Origin: Parasponia andersonii
Taxonomy: Eukaryota; Streptophyta; Magnoliopsida; Rosales; Cannabaceae
NCBI GenBank assembly: GCA_002914805.1
Contig: JXTB01000318.1
Coordinates: 317,206 to 381,205, forward strand
DNA length: 64,000 bases
Reading direction: 5' to 3'
Part shown: positions 1-11,928 of the stretch, piece by piece
Position numbering within the stretch: position 1 is the first letter of the stretch
Layout of the letters: the number at the start of each line of letters is the position of its first letter
Program-made: the position numbers and the translations under genes
Notes under the pieces: model-generated
Database searches by the model: none
What the model saw: only the letters and a program-made list of their open reading frames with translations
Told to the model about the DNA's origin: nothing

Positions 1-773
1 GCAATAGTCACGTGCGCATGTGTGTAGTAATTTTAAATAGCAAAGCTTTGCTTAATGTAATACAAAGTTGGCCGAAGATGTACGAAGCAATAAAGAAAAT
101 AAAAGAAGAAGAACAAAAGCTTCAACATGTTGGGTTTTATTGATTTTTTAATCAAAATGTACTTGAAGAAGAAGCTAAATGTAAGGGTCTATAACGCTAT
201 AAATAGAGCTCCATTTCAATACTACGGGGGAGAACTCACACATGGATTTCCATTTTGAGTAGTTTTTATGGACAAGACTGTGGGAAAAACAATATTGTGT
301 AGCTAGTTTATATATCTATTTTAGATTTAGTTAAATTTTTGATTAATGTTAAATATAATTATTTCTGATTAAATTCTAAACTAAGAGTTCAACTTTTTAC
401 TGTGTTATTAGTTCCTGAATATATCATCGATTTTAGGTAATCTTTAAAATAAAATTTGTATACATAAATAAACATGTTTATTGTTTAACTGAGTTATAGC
501 ATAAATCGAAGCAGGATTTAACTAATGAAATAATATTGTGATCCTTGCATGTCATGTCGTTTTCTCATTATTGTTTTCTCTACAATTTTATGATATTATA
601 TTTGTTCTAAAATAATTCAAAATTTTATTATAATTTCATTTCTTTTATATTTATTTTTACGTAATCTTTTCTTTATAATTTTGGTCACTTAATTGCTTAT
701 TTTTTTCGCCTCCCTCTATTATGGACACCTCAAACTTACTACAACTATCAAAATACAATTTGAGCGCAAATCA
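1..773 (+). repeat. 3' portion of the 5' LTR (Athila-like element)
   Basis: The start, gcaatagtcacgtgcgc, aligns with position 9809 in the 3' LTR, and similarity continues to the end, TGAGCGCAAATCA at 761-773, matched by gagctaaatca at 10781-10791. The 3' LTR needs about 980 bases for this part and the 5' LTR only 773, so this copy has lost about 200 bases. The losses include a ctctacttatttcattctct-type segment and a stretch after gtagctagtttata. Confidence 0.85.
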
Positions 774-779
774 AATTTT

Positions 780-797
780 TGGCGTCATTGACAAAGA
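780..797 (+). other. Primer-binding site, tRNA-Asp type, degenerate
   Basis: Directly after the LTR end stands TGGCGTCATTGAC. It matches the tRNA-Asp complement used by Athila elements (beginning TGGCGCCGTTGCC) at most positions. The differences are C to T and G to A, in keeping with the decay elsewhere. Confidence 0.65.
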
Positions 798-1427
798 AGC
801 ACTAAAACAAGGATCAAGGATTTGTAAATTTTGGAAAAGAAGTAAGAAAAATTTCTTTTCATTATTGTTACTTTTTTCGGTGTGTTTATAATTCATTAAA
901 AAAAAATTATCATATCTATTTGTACGTTAATTTCTATTTTATTTGATAGCATTATTTTACTTTTGTTATTTTTATGTTTATTATTTTATTTAAAAAAACA
1001 CAAACTTTTACGTTGATCTTCATGTACTTTCACTAGTTTTCTTTATATAATTATAGATAGTATCTTTGTCTTTTTCTTTACGTTGTTCAAGTAATTTTCG
1101 TTTAAAGTTTTATTTTATTTTATAAATTTTTATGTTTTTGCCACTCACCTTTATTTATTTGTATTCCATTTAGTTCCATTTTTATAGATTTAATTTTCTT
1201 TCTTAGTTCATGTTAATTTTTAGGATTTTGATTAAGTTGTGTTACAACCATTAGTGACAGAAAGGGAATTTCGCAAGGATGATAAATTCTTTGATTTATT
1301 TGAAAAACGTCTAAAAAGTTTTAGTTTTATAAAACAGTCTATTTTAGACAAAATATTTGTAATTCCATTTCATGAACCTCTCTCACAGTTCATATGCATC
1401 ATTAAACATATGTCAAATAAATACTGA

Positions 1428-3410
1428 AAAGAACGTAAATCAAATATAAGTCCAAACATCATCATCATTTACGTCAGAACAGACACCAAAATAGTATACA
1501 TGAGTTCGCAGACAAGAATAGAAAGTAATAATCTTAGTTCAATGCTAAAGTAAAACTCAAACAGGCCAAATACCACAACAACATACTTCAAGCATTACCA
1601 AGATAACAAACTACAATCCCGATGACCTCTTACTCCTCTTGATTTCCAAAATCGCACTGGACAACACCTGAAGAAGGGAAGAAGGGAGTGAGTATAAAAT
1701 GCCCAGTAGGAAAAACAGTTACCTCGATCGAAAACATTTTAGTGATAAAAAGTTCATGCATGGTTAGTTTAAATCTAATACATACATATATGATAATTCA
1801 AAATCAGAAATCGTCACGTATATATATAAATAAATCAGTATAATCAAAACCATTCAATTCATATGCACATGACACAAATCAACCCATACCCATGAGCTCA
1901 CATCCTCTCATCTGTGGAAACTCAAGATGATTGCACTAAGTATACCTAACAGCCTGCCTGACACCTAAGCCCATACTCGGAGGGGATACCCATGTATCGC
2001 CTACCAAACTTGGAGGTGCAACCCAATTGCCTACTCCTGCCAAATGGGGAGGTAATCAAAAGTAATAAAATCTTGCACAAGTTTACGGACTCTATACTGA
2101 TGGTGGGACATGCAGTGTCACACTATAAATCCACGATGCTAACACGGTGCTCATGTATGATCCTATGACACATGCAACACAGAACTGAAGTGTGAAAATA
2201 ATCGTATTCTAGTTTTTCAGGAAAATAAGTATAGTTTTGCAAGCAATATAACAGCTCTATTTTTTATATATCCAAAATAACCTACACTCAGAAAATCCTC
2301 AGAGCAATATAGTATATATGTATATCATACCATCACAGTCCATCACATATGTTCAAGAAAATCAAAAAAACACATTTATTCTCATATGCTGCAGAAAATA
2401 AGTTTTATTCGAAAATAGTATTAAATAAAGGTAAATGAATCTCTATCTCACAAGAATAGCAATACCACGCTATTGAATCCTCAAGGTGCCGTTGACGATT
2501 GTCCAGAGAGTCAAGAACTAATTCTAAGCTCTCGATCATCTCCTTGCAAAAAACCAACTTCTCAACGGAGCTTCAAATCCACAAACGGACCTCTTCACTA
2601 AATTCCTAGCACCCAAAATAGCTAGGTTAGACATAAATTATCCATTTCAAGTCCATGCCCATAGCGGACCAGTGGCACGAAAATCTAGGCAAAATTTAGC
2701 CGCCCAATTTCGATTTTCGTGCCGATCACCAAACATAGGCAATATATATCAAACTTCCTCATTTTCTGAGTATAATCCAAAAATGACAACCAAATCACGA
2801 TCCAAAGGCTAGATTAAAAAGTCAACTCAAGCTCAAAATATTCCAAAAATTGGCAACTTTTAATTCATGCAGTATAGATTTAAGATATATATACCTTGAG
2901 CTTCCTCTCGACGAGAGAATCCAACAAGTCTGGTTAGAGGTCAAATGGTAGCCGGAATCATCATCGGTGACAAGACATCCGAAACGGCTCCAATGGCATT
3001 TTCCAGTGAAACAGAGACCAGTGGCTGCGCGAGATCGGCAGTGGGGCATCTTGCCAGCATGGCGAGCTTGCGCCGGGTGGTTGGCGGGCCAGACGGTGGC
3101 CTAGGCAGCTGCGCGGCCTACCCTGGTGCGTCGGCCAAAAGCGAGCAGAGAGAGAGTGAGGGGGGTCATCGGGGAAGAGAGAGAGAGAGAGTGAATGGAA
3201 GCGAGAGCCCACATGGGTAAGTAAGGGACTGTGTAATTTTTAAATAAATTACACTATAGTCCCTGATTCCCAAATCTCTATCAATTCCGTCCCCAAAAAT
3301 TGCAATGTAGTCCTTCTGTACAAAACTTTTGCAAATTAATCCATCCATTATTATATCCAAAAAATTGGTAAAATATCCTAATTATCTTCTCAAAAATCCA
3401 GGTTTTTACA
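1428..3410 (-). repeat. Probable solo LTR of a different family nested in the Athila leader
   Basis: On the minus strand this block begins TGTAAAAACCTGGATTTTTG and ends CGTTCTTTTCA, that is TG...CA ends about 2 kb apart. Its composition differs from the flanks: a GC-rich part with GA repeats (3137-3192) and blocks such as the AAACTTGGAGGTGC region near 2007. No protein domain is readable in it; short frames around 2822-3220 are not genes. Five-base repeats at the two ends (aatac and agttg) do not match. It may therefore be a recombined or misplaced-boundary LTR, or another non-coding element. Confidence 0.4.
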
Positions 3411-3766
3411 AGTTGACCATCTTAGAGTACTTAATTTATAATTAATTTGCATAATTTAGTAGTTTTAGATTAGTATTGATCTTTTAGACTTAGATTTTTA
3501 TTTTTTTAAAAAAAACAATATAAATAGGTTGTCAATCCAGTAGGTTTTTTTCTTACTTATGTGTAGGTAATTTTCTTAGCCGTTAGATTATTATCTAATG
3601 GCGATCCAACAGCTATAATAAAGTACATAAAAAGACATACATTATTAATATTATTTCTTTCTCTCTCTCTTACTTTTTAATATAAAAAAATATACAAAAA
3701 AAAAATTTCATTGGCCAAAATTATACTTATGTATAGGTAAAAAAAAAATACATATTTAATTGGTGC

Positions 3767-3768
<2 letters not shown>

Positions 3769-3810
<42 letters not shown>
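3769..3810. repeat. (AT)n microsatellite
   Basis: An uninterrupted AT dinucleotide run of about 42 bases in the Athila leader just upstream of the gag remnant. Confidence 0.95.
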
Positions 3811-3815
<5 letters not shown>

Positions 3816-3994
3816 CTAACTGTATGAGTTGGGAGACTTGTTAGAAGACTCGAATTTAAGCCACCACATAGTCCTAGAACCGTCGATGAAGCCTCATTCG
3901 ATTCTTGGTCCACCATAGTATTGTCTGTTATTCTTCCTACTTCTAGCAATATGAGTCAATGTGAGGACAACCCTGTTAGTCCTTAAAAGACTAC

Positions 3995-4740
3995 TTGCAC
4001 CTTTCCCGCATTACCACACCATCATGTATCATGTTTCCTCCTAATATGCCACAATTGGATTTTAAGTCCGGTATGATCCAACTTCTACCTATTTTATATC
4101 ACTTAGAAAGTGAAAATCCATATGTGCACATTAGGGAATTTAAAAAGGTAGTGGCCACTTTCCATAACCAACCCAATGCCATAGATGCTACTAGGTTGAA
4201 ATTTTTCCCTTTCTCCCTAAAAGATAAAGAGAAGAGTCGGCTATACTCTTTGAGACCAAGATCTATAGGTATGTAGGCGTTAATGACACAAACTTTCTTC
4301 AACAAATACTTTCCGTACCATAAGACTAAATAACCTTAAGAGACAGATCTCAACATTTGCCCAAAAGGATAGTGAAACTCTATACCAATCTTGGGAAAAG
4401 TTCAAAGAATTATTGAACATGTGCCCACATCATGGGTACGAAAATTGACGCCTAGTTAGTTAATTCTATGAGGGACTTACTTATAAGGAGCACCAATTTA
4501 TAGAGATGATGTGCAATGGTCAGTTTTTACACTATGACCCCAGTGAAGTGATAGAGTACCTTAATAAGTTAGCTAAAAAAGCCTACACTTGGACTGGACC
4601 TAGCACTGCTGATAGGACAATAGGTCCCGACCCACTAGAATTTACCATCTCAGAGAAAAAGACAGCCTAAAAGCCCAACTAGAAGTTTTAACCAGGGAAC
4701 TTGAGGCCTTGAAAACTAAAGATAATAAACCACCCATATA
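3995..4740 (+). pseudogene. Athila gag remnant
   Basis: Gag is the structural polyprotein of the retrotransposon particle. The first frame (3995-4276) reads FEL-type capsid wording including NPYVHIREFKKVVATFHNQP and LKFFPFSLKDKEKSRLYSL, the conserved core of Athila capsids. After shifts, the continuation at about 4330-4630 reads KFKELLNMCPHHGYEN and YEGLTYKEHQFIEMMCNGQ. A CxxC-like zinc-knuckle trace (CFIYGGVDHLAQDC) follows near 4770-4810. At least three frame changes or stops make it non-coding. It belongs with the protease remnant downstream. Confidence 0.75.
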
Positions 4741-5659
4741 GTTGCTAGGGTAGAAACTCAAGTTACTTGTTTTATTTATGGAGGAGTAGATCACTTAGCT
4801 CAAGATTGTTTAACCTACAATGAGATGAGAGGAATTTACAAAGAATAGTGCAATGCCTTAGGGATGTTTAGAAAACCTTTCTCACCTTATTCTGATACAT
4901 ATAATCCTGGATAGAGAAACCACTCCAACTTCAGTTAGGAATCCGATCCTAACTAACCCATATCATCCAAAAACATCTGGAGCACTAAGGCTCAACCATC
5001 CAGATTTTACCATGCACCTCAATATAATGCACGGCAAAATAGGAATCCCTTAGAGGAAATACTTCAAACATTTATGGAGGCACAAAATAAAGACTAACCA
5101 AAAGTTTGAATCTATACTCACTCAGGTAGTTGAAGATAAAAAAGAGATCAAAAGTTAAATCACGAAGTTGACAAGTACTCTTACTCTACAAGAGTGAGAA
5201 ATATTTCCTTCCCAACCCCATTCTAATCCAAAGAGACAACACATGACACAGACTTCTACTGCTAAACAACAAAACCTCAATAAGGTCAATACTATCATTA
5301 TTCGGAGTGGTAAAGTCCTAGACGGACCAACTCTGCCACCAAGCAACACAAACACCACTATTTTTAGTAACACTGAAGATATCTCTCCATAAGGAACTGG
5401 GAAGAAAAGTCATGTTCAAGTGCCCTTTCCTCAAGCTTTATTATCTAGAGGCAAAGCCCTAGAAAACCAAGGTGAGATCCTAGAACATCTTAAACAAGTT
5501 AAGATAACTTACCCTTATTACATATGATCAGATAGGTACCACTATATGCAAAGGTGATCAAGGATCTATGAACTATAAAAAGGAAGTACGATGTCAAGAA
5601 GACAACATTCTTGACTAAACAAGTAAGAGTAGTGATTGAGTAAAAAACACCACTAAAAT

Positions 5660-6060
5660 ACAAAGATCCAAGATGCCCTACCATCAGTTACCACATTGGG
5701 ACACACGAGTTCGACCAAGCTTTACTTGACCTTAGAGCAAGTGTAAACCTCATGCTATATTCAGTTTACTTACAACTGGGACTTAAAGAAATGAAGCCCA
5801 CTTCAGTGGTACTACAGTTGGCTAAACGCTCTGCCAAGAGGCCCTAAGGTATAGTAGAAGATGTTCTCCTACAAATTGACAAGTTCTACTACCCAGTCGA
5901 CTTTTTGATCCTCGATACACAGTCTATTGTTAACATGAAGTTGAAAATACCACTGATATTAGGCCGACCATTCCTTGCTACAGCCAACGCCCTTATCAAC
6001 TGTAAGAATGGACAAATGAAGCTTTCATTTGATAACATGACATTATAAGTCAACATCTTT
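5660..6060 (+). pseudogene. Athila protease remnant
   Basis: The aspartic protease would process the Gag-Pol polyprotein. One frame reads GTHEFDQALLDLRASVNLML, where the catalytic Asp is present in LDLRAS but the usual Gly after the small residue is changed (LDLGAS-type motif with Arg). It goes on through QIDKFYYPVDFLILDTQ to the ILGRPFLATANALINC core. A TAA lies near 5846, and TAA again ends the frame near 6047. Upstream, 4800-5650 holds only fragments of the gag-protease linker. Confidence 0.7.
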
Positions 6061-6559
6061 CACGTTAGAAAATAGCTGCAAGCAGAAGATGAGTGCTACC
6101 AATCATACTTGGTAGAGTCGTTAGTTGAAGAGAAAGTGTGTTTACAAAAAAATCAAGATCCACTCGAAAACTTTCTCCTTAACTCATTCACTTCGGATTA
6201 TTTTATACCCGCTGAACTTTCTGATTTATTTGTCATATTTAGGCAAGATAAAATTCCTAGATTCTGGTAATCATACTTCGAGGAGTTGCCATGTGAAAGA
6301 GAAAAGCCAAAACCATCAGCTCTTGAGACACCAAAAATTGAGTTAGCCCAACTACCCCAAAAGTTTGAAACATGTATTCTTGGGATTAAGTGATACCTTT
6401 CCTATCATTATTTCTTCTGAACTTAGTGCTGAACAAGATGAAAATTTGATAAATTTGTTAAAAGAACATAAGTCTGCACTAGGTTGGACAATAACTAATA
6501 TTAAATATATTTCCCTACTGATTTGTTCCCACAGGATCCATTTAGAGGAAGGAGCCTAA

Positions 6560-7870
6560 CCCCATAGAGACATCTAGAGAAGACTTAATCCCACAATGAA
6601 AGAAGTTGTTAAAAAAGAAGTCTTAAAACTATTAGATGCAGGTATAATTTATCTGATATCTGATAGTAAATAGGTGAGTCCAATGTAAGTAGTTCCTAAG
6701 AAATCTGAGGTAATTGTAATTTTGAAAATAAGGATGGGGTACTTTTTCCAACTAGGATAATGACTGGGTGGCGCATGTGCATTAATTATAGGAAATTAAA
6801 CTCCACCACTCGAAAAGACCATTTCTCATTGTCATTTATCGATCAAATCTTAAAACGAGTATCTGGCCATCCCTTCTATTGCCTTCTTGATGAATATTCT
6901 TGATGGATATTCAGGATATTATCAAAAAGAGATAGTAATAGAATATCAGGATAAAACTACTTTTAGATGCCCTTTTGGTACTTTTGTTTTTTATAGAATG
7001 CCATTTAGTTTATGTAATGCGACTGTTACATTTCAATATTGCACGATGAGTATATTTTCTGATATGGTTGAAAAATACATGGAAATTTTTATGGATAATT
7101 TGACAATTTTCGATGATCTTTTAACTTATGTCTACTTAACTTGAAAGCTATTTTGAGTAAGTATGAAAAAAAAAAAGATCTTGTGCTAAACTAAGAAAAA
7201 TGTCATTTCATAGTATCTTCTGGGATTATTTTAGGGTACATTGTGTCTGAAAAAGGAATAGAGGTTGATAAGTCAAAAGTTGAGTTTATCTCTAAATTAA
7301 CTAACCCCAAGACAGTAAGAGATGTTCGGTCCTTTCTTGGACATGCTGAATTCTATAAGAGGTTTATACAAAACTTTTCTGCCATATCTCGACCATTGTG
7401 TAACCTCCTGGCCAAAGAAATGGAGTTTAACTAGACTCTGGAGTGTGATGAATTATTTAAAACACTTGTTGCCAAGCTCACTTTCGCTCCAATCATGCAG
7501 TCACCTGACTGAAACCTGCCATTTAAAATTATATGTGAAAATTATGCCGTAAAAGCTGTCTTTGGTCAGTGAAGGGAGGAGCCCTTTGTTGTTTACTATG
7601 CTAATAGGACCTTAAATGGTGCTCAAATGAATTATTCTACTGCTAAAAAAGAACAACTAGCTATTGTCTTTGCCTTAGATAAATTTCACACATACATTAT
7701 TGGTTCGACTATCACTATGTTTGCTAACCATGCGGCCCTCAAGTACCTTCTTTCTAAGAAGGATGCTAAGGCTCGCTTGATTAGGTAGATTCTTTTATTG
7801 CAGGAATTTGATCTTATAATTAAGGATAAAAAAAGGTGTTGAAAATGTTGTGGCTGATCATTTATTTTAT
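6560..7870 (+). pseudogene. Athila reverse transcriptase and RNase H remnants
   Basis: Reverse transcriptase copies element RNA into DNA and RNase H removes the template. The RT part is spread over several frames: WRMCINYRKLNSTTRKDHF near 6770-6830, PFSLCNATVTFQYC near 7000-7040, and the region MEIFMDNLTIF near 7080, where the catalytic YxDD block is altered to FMDN. The linker reads VSEKGIEVDKSKVEFI at 7243. RNase H wording FVVYYANRTLNGAQMNYS to NHAALKYLLSKKDAKARLIR occupies 7585-7785. Stops, shifts and the changed YxDD block mean that it cannot be active. Confidence 0.75.
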
Positions 7871-8109
7871 CTGGAATTCAATGATTCAGCCGAAGGTCCA
7901 TCCATTCGAGATGACTACCCTGATGAACACCTGTTCTCTATTAGCCAAGTGTCATCATATGCATATATTATTAACTATTTGGTTTCTGGTGAAATTCCAT
8001 TGATCTAGAGTGCACAAGATAAGCATAAATTCTTAGTTGATATAAAAATTTTTTATTGGGATGATCCTTACCAAATTATAAGAAGATGCATTCCAGAAAT
8101 TGAGGTAAG

Positions 8110-8785
8110 TAGTGTCTTAAACTTTTATCATTCAGAGGCATGTAGTGGTCATTTCTCTATGAAAAAGATTGCGATAAAGATTTTACAATATGGTCTTTAT
8201 TAGCCCACTTTGTTCAAAGACACTAACATTTTCTATCGTTCTTGTGAAATATGCTAAAGACTAGGTGCATTGACCCATCATCACATGATGCCCCTTAGCC
8301 CTATTCTTGTCATTGAGATATTCGATTGTTGGGGCATTGATTTTATGGGTCCTTTTCCAACTTATTTTGGTTATCTTTACATTCTTTTTGCTAATGACTA
8401 TGTGTCCAAATGGGTTGAGGCCGTGCCATGTTGCACTAATGATAACACTGTTGTGGTTAAATATCTTAAAGAAAATGTGCTATCTAGGTATAGTACGCAA
8501 CGTGCCATTATCAGTGACCAAGGGACACATTTCTATAACTGTTCTTTTGAGGCTTTGATGTGCAAATATAGTGTTCTTCACAAGGTTTCAATTGTCTACT
8601 ATCCGCAAACCAATAGACAAGTTAAGCTAGCAAATTGGGAGGTGAAGCAAATTTTAGAGAAGACAGTCAATCCTAACTGTAAAGATTGGTCATTACACCT
8701 TTTTGATGCACTCTGGGCATATCGCACTACTTACAAGACCACCCTTGGAACAATGAGAAATTCTTTCAGTTATATTCATCTATAG
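8110..8785 (+). pseudogene. Athila integrase remnant
   Basis: Integrase inserts the element DNA copy. An HHCC zinc-binding stretch (YHSEACSGHFSMKKI, then YRSCEIC) precedes a 171-codon open stretch from 8270. That stretch carries the core WGIDFMGPFP with the first Asp and IISDQGTHF with the second Asp. The position of the catalytic Glu in the usual GQ-x-E block reads RQVKLANWE, so Lys replaces Glu. The frame ends in a TAG at 8783, short of the C-terminal domain. It is inactive on both counts. Confidence 0.8.
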
Positions 8786-9402
8786 TTAAAAAAAAAAAGG
8801 AAAAAAAAATATAAGTACAAAAAAAAAAGAAAACTAAAAAAAAAAAGAGATCAATTCAATGCAATAAAGTCTTCTCTCAATCTTAGAAGACAATTTTTTT
8901 TTCACTTGTAATTTTTCTCACCATGCTCTAATTTTATCTCATAGTGTCCATTCAAATCCTGAAAGGCATTTGTGATAATAATAGTTGAATTCTAAATAGT
9001 TAATTTTCCTATCAATTGATCAATATTTATTTTTGAGTTTGTCCTAAGATATTGCCTATTTCATTTGAGTGACTCTCTGATTTCCAACTCCATGAGTGAA
9101 TCCCTTGCATTTTAAATTGATGTCTTTACTTAAGAGGATATGGAGTTGAGGCTTTTACTTAGAAAAATTTTCAAAGCTATATGTAATATAGTCTGTGGTA
9201 AAAAGGTTTGGCTTAGTGCACACACACACAACTTTGGGAGTTACGATCGACCTGATTTTGATAGCATATGTGATTTTTTATTGATTTCTTGTTTGAAATG
9301 TCTAGATAACTTTGTTAGTTTTTCCATTCGGACTTATTTACCGTGTTTTGTTTCTTGTTTATGCTTGAATTGCTAAGGACTTGCCATAAGCTAGTTAGGG
9401 GT
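8786..9402 (+). other. Non-coding tail of the Athila-like element up to the polypurine tract
   Basis: About 600 AT-rich bases with poly-A/AG runs at 8785-8850 and no domain. The short purine tract TTAGGGG at 9396-9401 immediately before the LTR start is the candidate polypurine primer. No env-like frame is visible. Confidence 0.5.
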
Positions 9403-10791
9403 TGTGATCATAACACAAGATTATCACTTTGAGGATGATTATAATGGTGTATTTGTGGAAATATTAAGCTGAAATTGGTATTTTTATAAGAATATTATGT
9501 AGTGCATTATTTTTGTAATTCTTATTTATAAAAGTGACATTTTTGTAAAGGTAATTCACAAATTGCTATTTTTGTAACCCAGAACCAACGGAATAAACAA
9601 GGCCTACTTGAATAAGATCAATAGTCTCCTTTGCATTAATAAGGAATATAACTCATGTGATGTGTGTGCATGTGGGGTACATTAGAAGGCATATTGAGAG
9701 CTTCATATATTGTGTGCATGTGAAGCAATAAACAAAAGAAATATTCTTTTGAGTTACTTGAGGAAGCTTAGGAGATGGGCACATTAATAAAGAAACAAAA
9801 GGAAGACAGCAATAGTCATGTGCGCGGAGTAATTTTAAATAGCAAAGTTTTGCTTAATGCAATACAAAATTGGCTGAAGAGAAGAAAAGAAGAAGAATAA
9901 AATCTTTGTCGGTGCAACATGTTGGGTTTTATTGATTTTTTAATCAAAATGTATTTGAAGAAGAAGCTAAATGCAAGGGTCTCAAACGCTATAAATAGAC
10001 TTCCATTTCAAAATTACGGGTGAGAACCCACACATCTCTCTACTTATTTCATTCTCTCAATTTCTTTCTAAGATTTTTTAGAGAATGGATTTCCATTTTG
10101 AGTAGTTTCTCTAGACAAGATTGTGGGAAAAATAATATTATGTAGCTAGTTTATATTTTTCCTTTGGATTCATGCAAGTGTGATTTTAAAGTTTACAATT
10201 TTGTTTTATAAAAACTTTTATCTTTTGATTTTCAATATTCCAGTGATTTTGTGTATATTCTCATGTAAGTTTAGTCAAGTTTTTCTTACCTGGTGATCAA
10301 TATTAAATATAATTATTTTGGTAAAATTCTAGGCTAAGAGTTCATCTTTTATTGCATTATTGTTTCCTGGATATATCGTCGATTTTAGGTAACTTTTAAG
10401 ATAGAATTTTTATGCTTAATTGATTGAGTTTTACAAAATAAATATATGTGTAGTCAAAAAGAGTTTTATTATATTATTTTCCAGCTACGTGATTGAGATG
10501 TGAATTGTGTAATTGGGTTATAGTATAAATCGAAGCAAGATTTAACTAGTGAGGTAATATTATGATTTTTGCATATCTTTTCGTTTCTTATTTTTGTTTT
10601 CTCTATAATTTTATGATATTTTTTGTCCAAAAATAATTCAAAATTTCATTACAATTTTATTTCTTTTGTGTTTATGTTTATGTAACCTTTTTTTTATAAT
10701 TTAGTCTCTTAATTCCTTGCTTTTTCGCCCCTCTGTGGGATCGACATCTCAAATTTTCAACAAGTATCAAAGTATAATTTGAGCTAAATCA
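9403..10791 (+). repeat. 3' LTR of the Athila-like element
   Basis: It starts TGTGATCATAACAC after the purine tract and ends AGCTAAATCA at 10791, about 1389 bases. From 9809 on it aligns to the truncated 5' LTR at 1-773. A probable TATA box (cgctataaatagac) sits near 9989-10003, matched by gctataaatagagc near 194-208 in the 5' copy. The right-hand 5-base target site would be tgtct (10792-10796); its partner is outside the window. The start is inferred, the end is firm. Confidence 0.8.
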
Positions 10792-10812
10792 TGTCTTTTT
10801 TTTCCTTTAAAG

Positions 10813-11166
10813 AGTAAATTACTAAAAATACTCAAATCTCGTATGTTCTGTAATTTAAATTTTAAAGTTTTGACTCTACAAAATAATACAATGAGATTAC
10901 AAATTTGTGAAAATTGATAATATGTACTAGTTTCTTAAATATTTGTAGTAACAAAAAGACAATAATATTCTTCATTAAAACTGGATAATTATTATTCTCC
11001 TTAATTTTGATAGTATTATTATTATTTTTACTTATTAAAGTTATTCAAAAAGTAAATTTAAAGTATCAATTTTTTAGAAATTTTTAATATTAATATATTA
11101 ATTTGCATAGTCTAAATTTTATGATTTAAATTACTGAACATTAAAACTATAAGGTTCTCTTACTAT
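10813..11166. mobile_element. Fold-back (MITE-like) element, copy 1
   Basis: The left arm (taaattactaaaaatactc, then aatttaaattttaaagtttt) is the imperfect reverse complement of the right arm, so the whole element can fold on itself. A second copy stands at 35414-35768 with the same internal order. The terminal wording resembles the GGGTAAATTACA-type ends of Mutator-derived non-autonomous elements. It has no coding capacity. No target duplication could be matched by eye. Confidence 0.6.
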
Positions 11167-11550
11167 TGAAAAAAAAAAAAAGAAAACTTGTGTTCTTTTT
11201 TCCAACTTTCTTCTTACCCCTCCAATTTGTTTTGTCTAATTTAGTAAGCAAGTTTGCTTGGACCTCTCTTTATTTTTCCCTAAGTTTACCAATATATAAA
11301 ACCTTTATATACTTGTTTGGAATAGATCATAGATATATAAGGATTATTTGGTATGGGTTAAAGTTTGGGTGAGAATGAGAATCTTGGAGATTCCCATATT
11401 TGGAATAGGATATTAGATTTTTTTGAAACTCAAGTAAACGGATGCATCATGGCTCATTTTGCTGAGGAATGGAGTAATATGAAAACAATCTGAAAGGGTG
11501 GATTCTACGTGTCTTATAAACTCAAAACTATATGTTCCTCTCTCGATTAT

Positions 11551-11928
11551 AAAAAATAACACATTAAACCAAAAACAACCTAAATAAGTATATGATTTCA
11601 GAAAAATACACATAAAACCGTATACAACCCTAAAAAAGTACACGATTTCAGAAAATAACACATAAAACTATATACAACTTAAAAAAATATATGATTTCAG
11701 AAAATAACACATAAAATCATATTCAGCATAAAGAAGTGCACGATTCTAGAAAATAACACATAAAATCGTAAACGGCTTAAAAAAGTATATAATTTCAGAA
11801 AATAACATATAAAATCGTATACAACTTATAGAATTACACTATTCTAGAAAATAACATATAAAACCATATACGACCTAAAAAAAATACACAATTCCAGAAA
11901 ATAACGCATAAAACTGTATATAACTTAA
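11551..11928. repeat. Tandem array, about 8 copies of a 49-50 bp unit
   Basis: Each unit reads roughly AAAATAACACATAAAACC, then GTATACAACTTAAAAAAG, then TATACGATTTCAG. Starts occur near 11551, 11602, 11652, 11701, 11750, 11799, 11848 and 11898. Copies differ by several substitutions (gatttcag alternates with gattctag), so this is an old minisatellite. No gene lies in it. Confidence 0.85.

Larger units (their letters stand above)
1..10791 (+). mobile_element. Decayed Athila-like Ty3/gypsy LTR retrotransposon, 5' end cut by the window
   Basis: The order of recognisable remnants is 5' LTR, primer site, gag, protease, reverse transcriptase, RNase H, integrase, 3' LTR, all on the plus strand, which is the Ty3/gypsy order. 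Gag and protease wording (for example LLNMCPHHGYEN and ILGRPFLATANALINC) fits the Athila lineage. Every domain is broken by stops and shifts, many of them TAG or TAA where CAG, CAA or TGG is expected, as from deamination of methylated cytosine. Only about 600 bases lie between integrase and the 3' LTR, so the env-like gene of full Athila elements is absent. The left target duplication is outside the window, so only the right end is fixed. Confidence 0.85.

Noticed and set aside
1239..1427. 62-codon frame in the Athila leader
   Set aside because: No resemblance to gag or any family; lies between primer site and nested insert.
2822..3360. Overlapping frames of 64-91 codons on both strands
   Set aside because: GC-rich LTR-like non-coding DNA with GA repeats gives open frames by chance.
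11551..11928. CRISPR-like array
   Set aside because: Contiguous degenerate 49-bp units without spacers.
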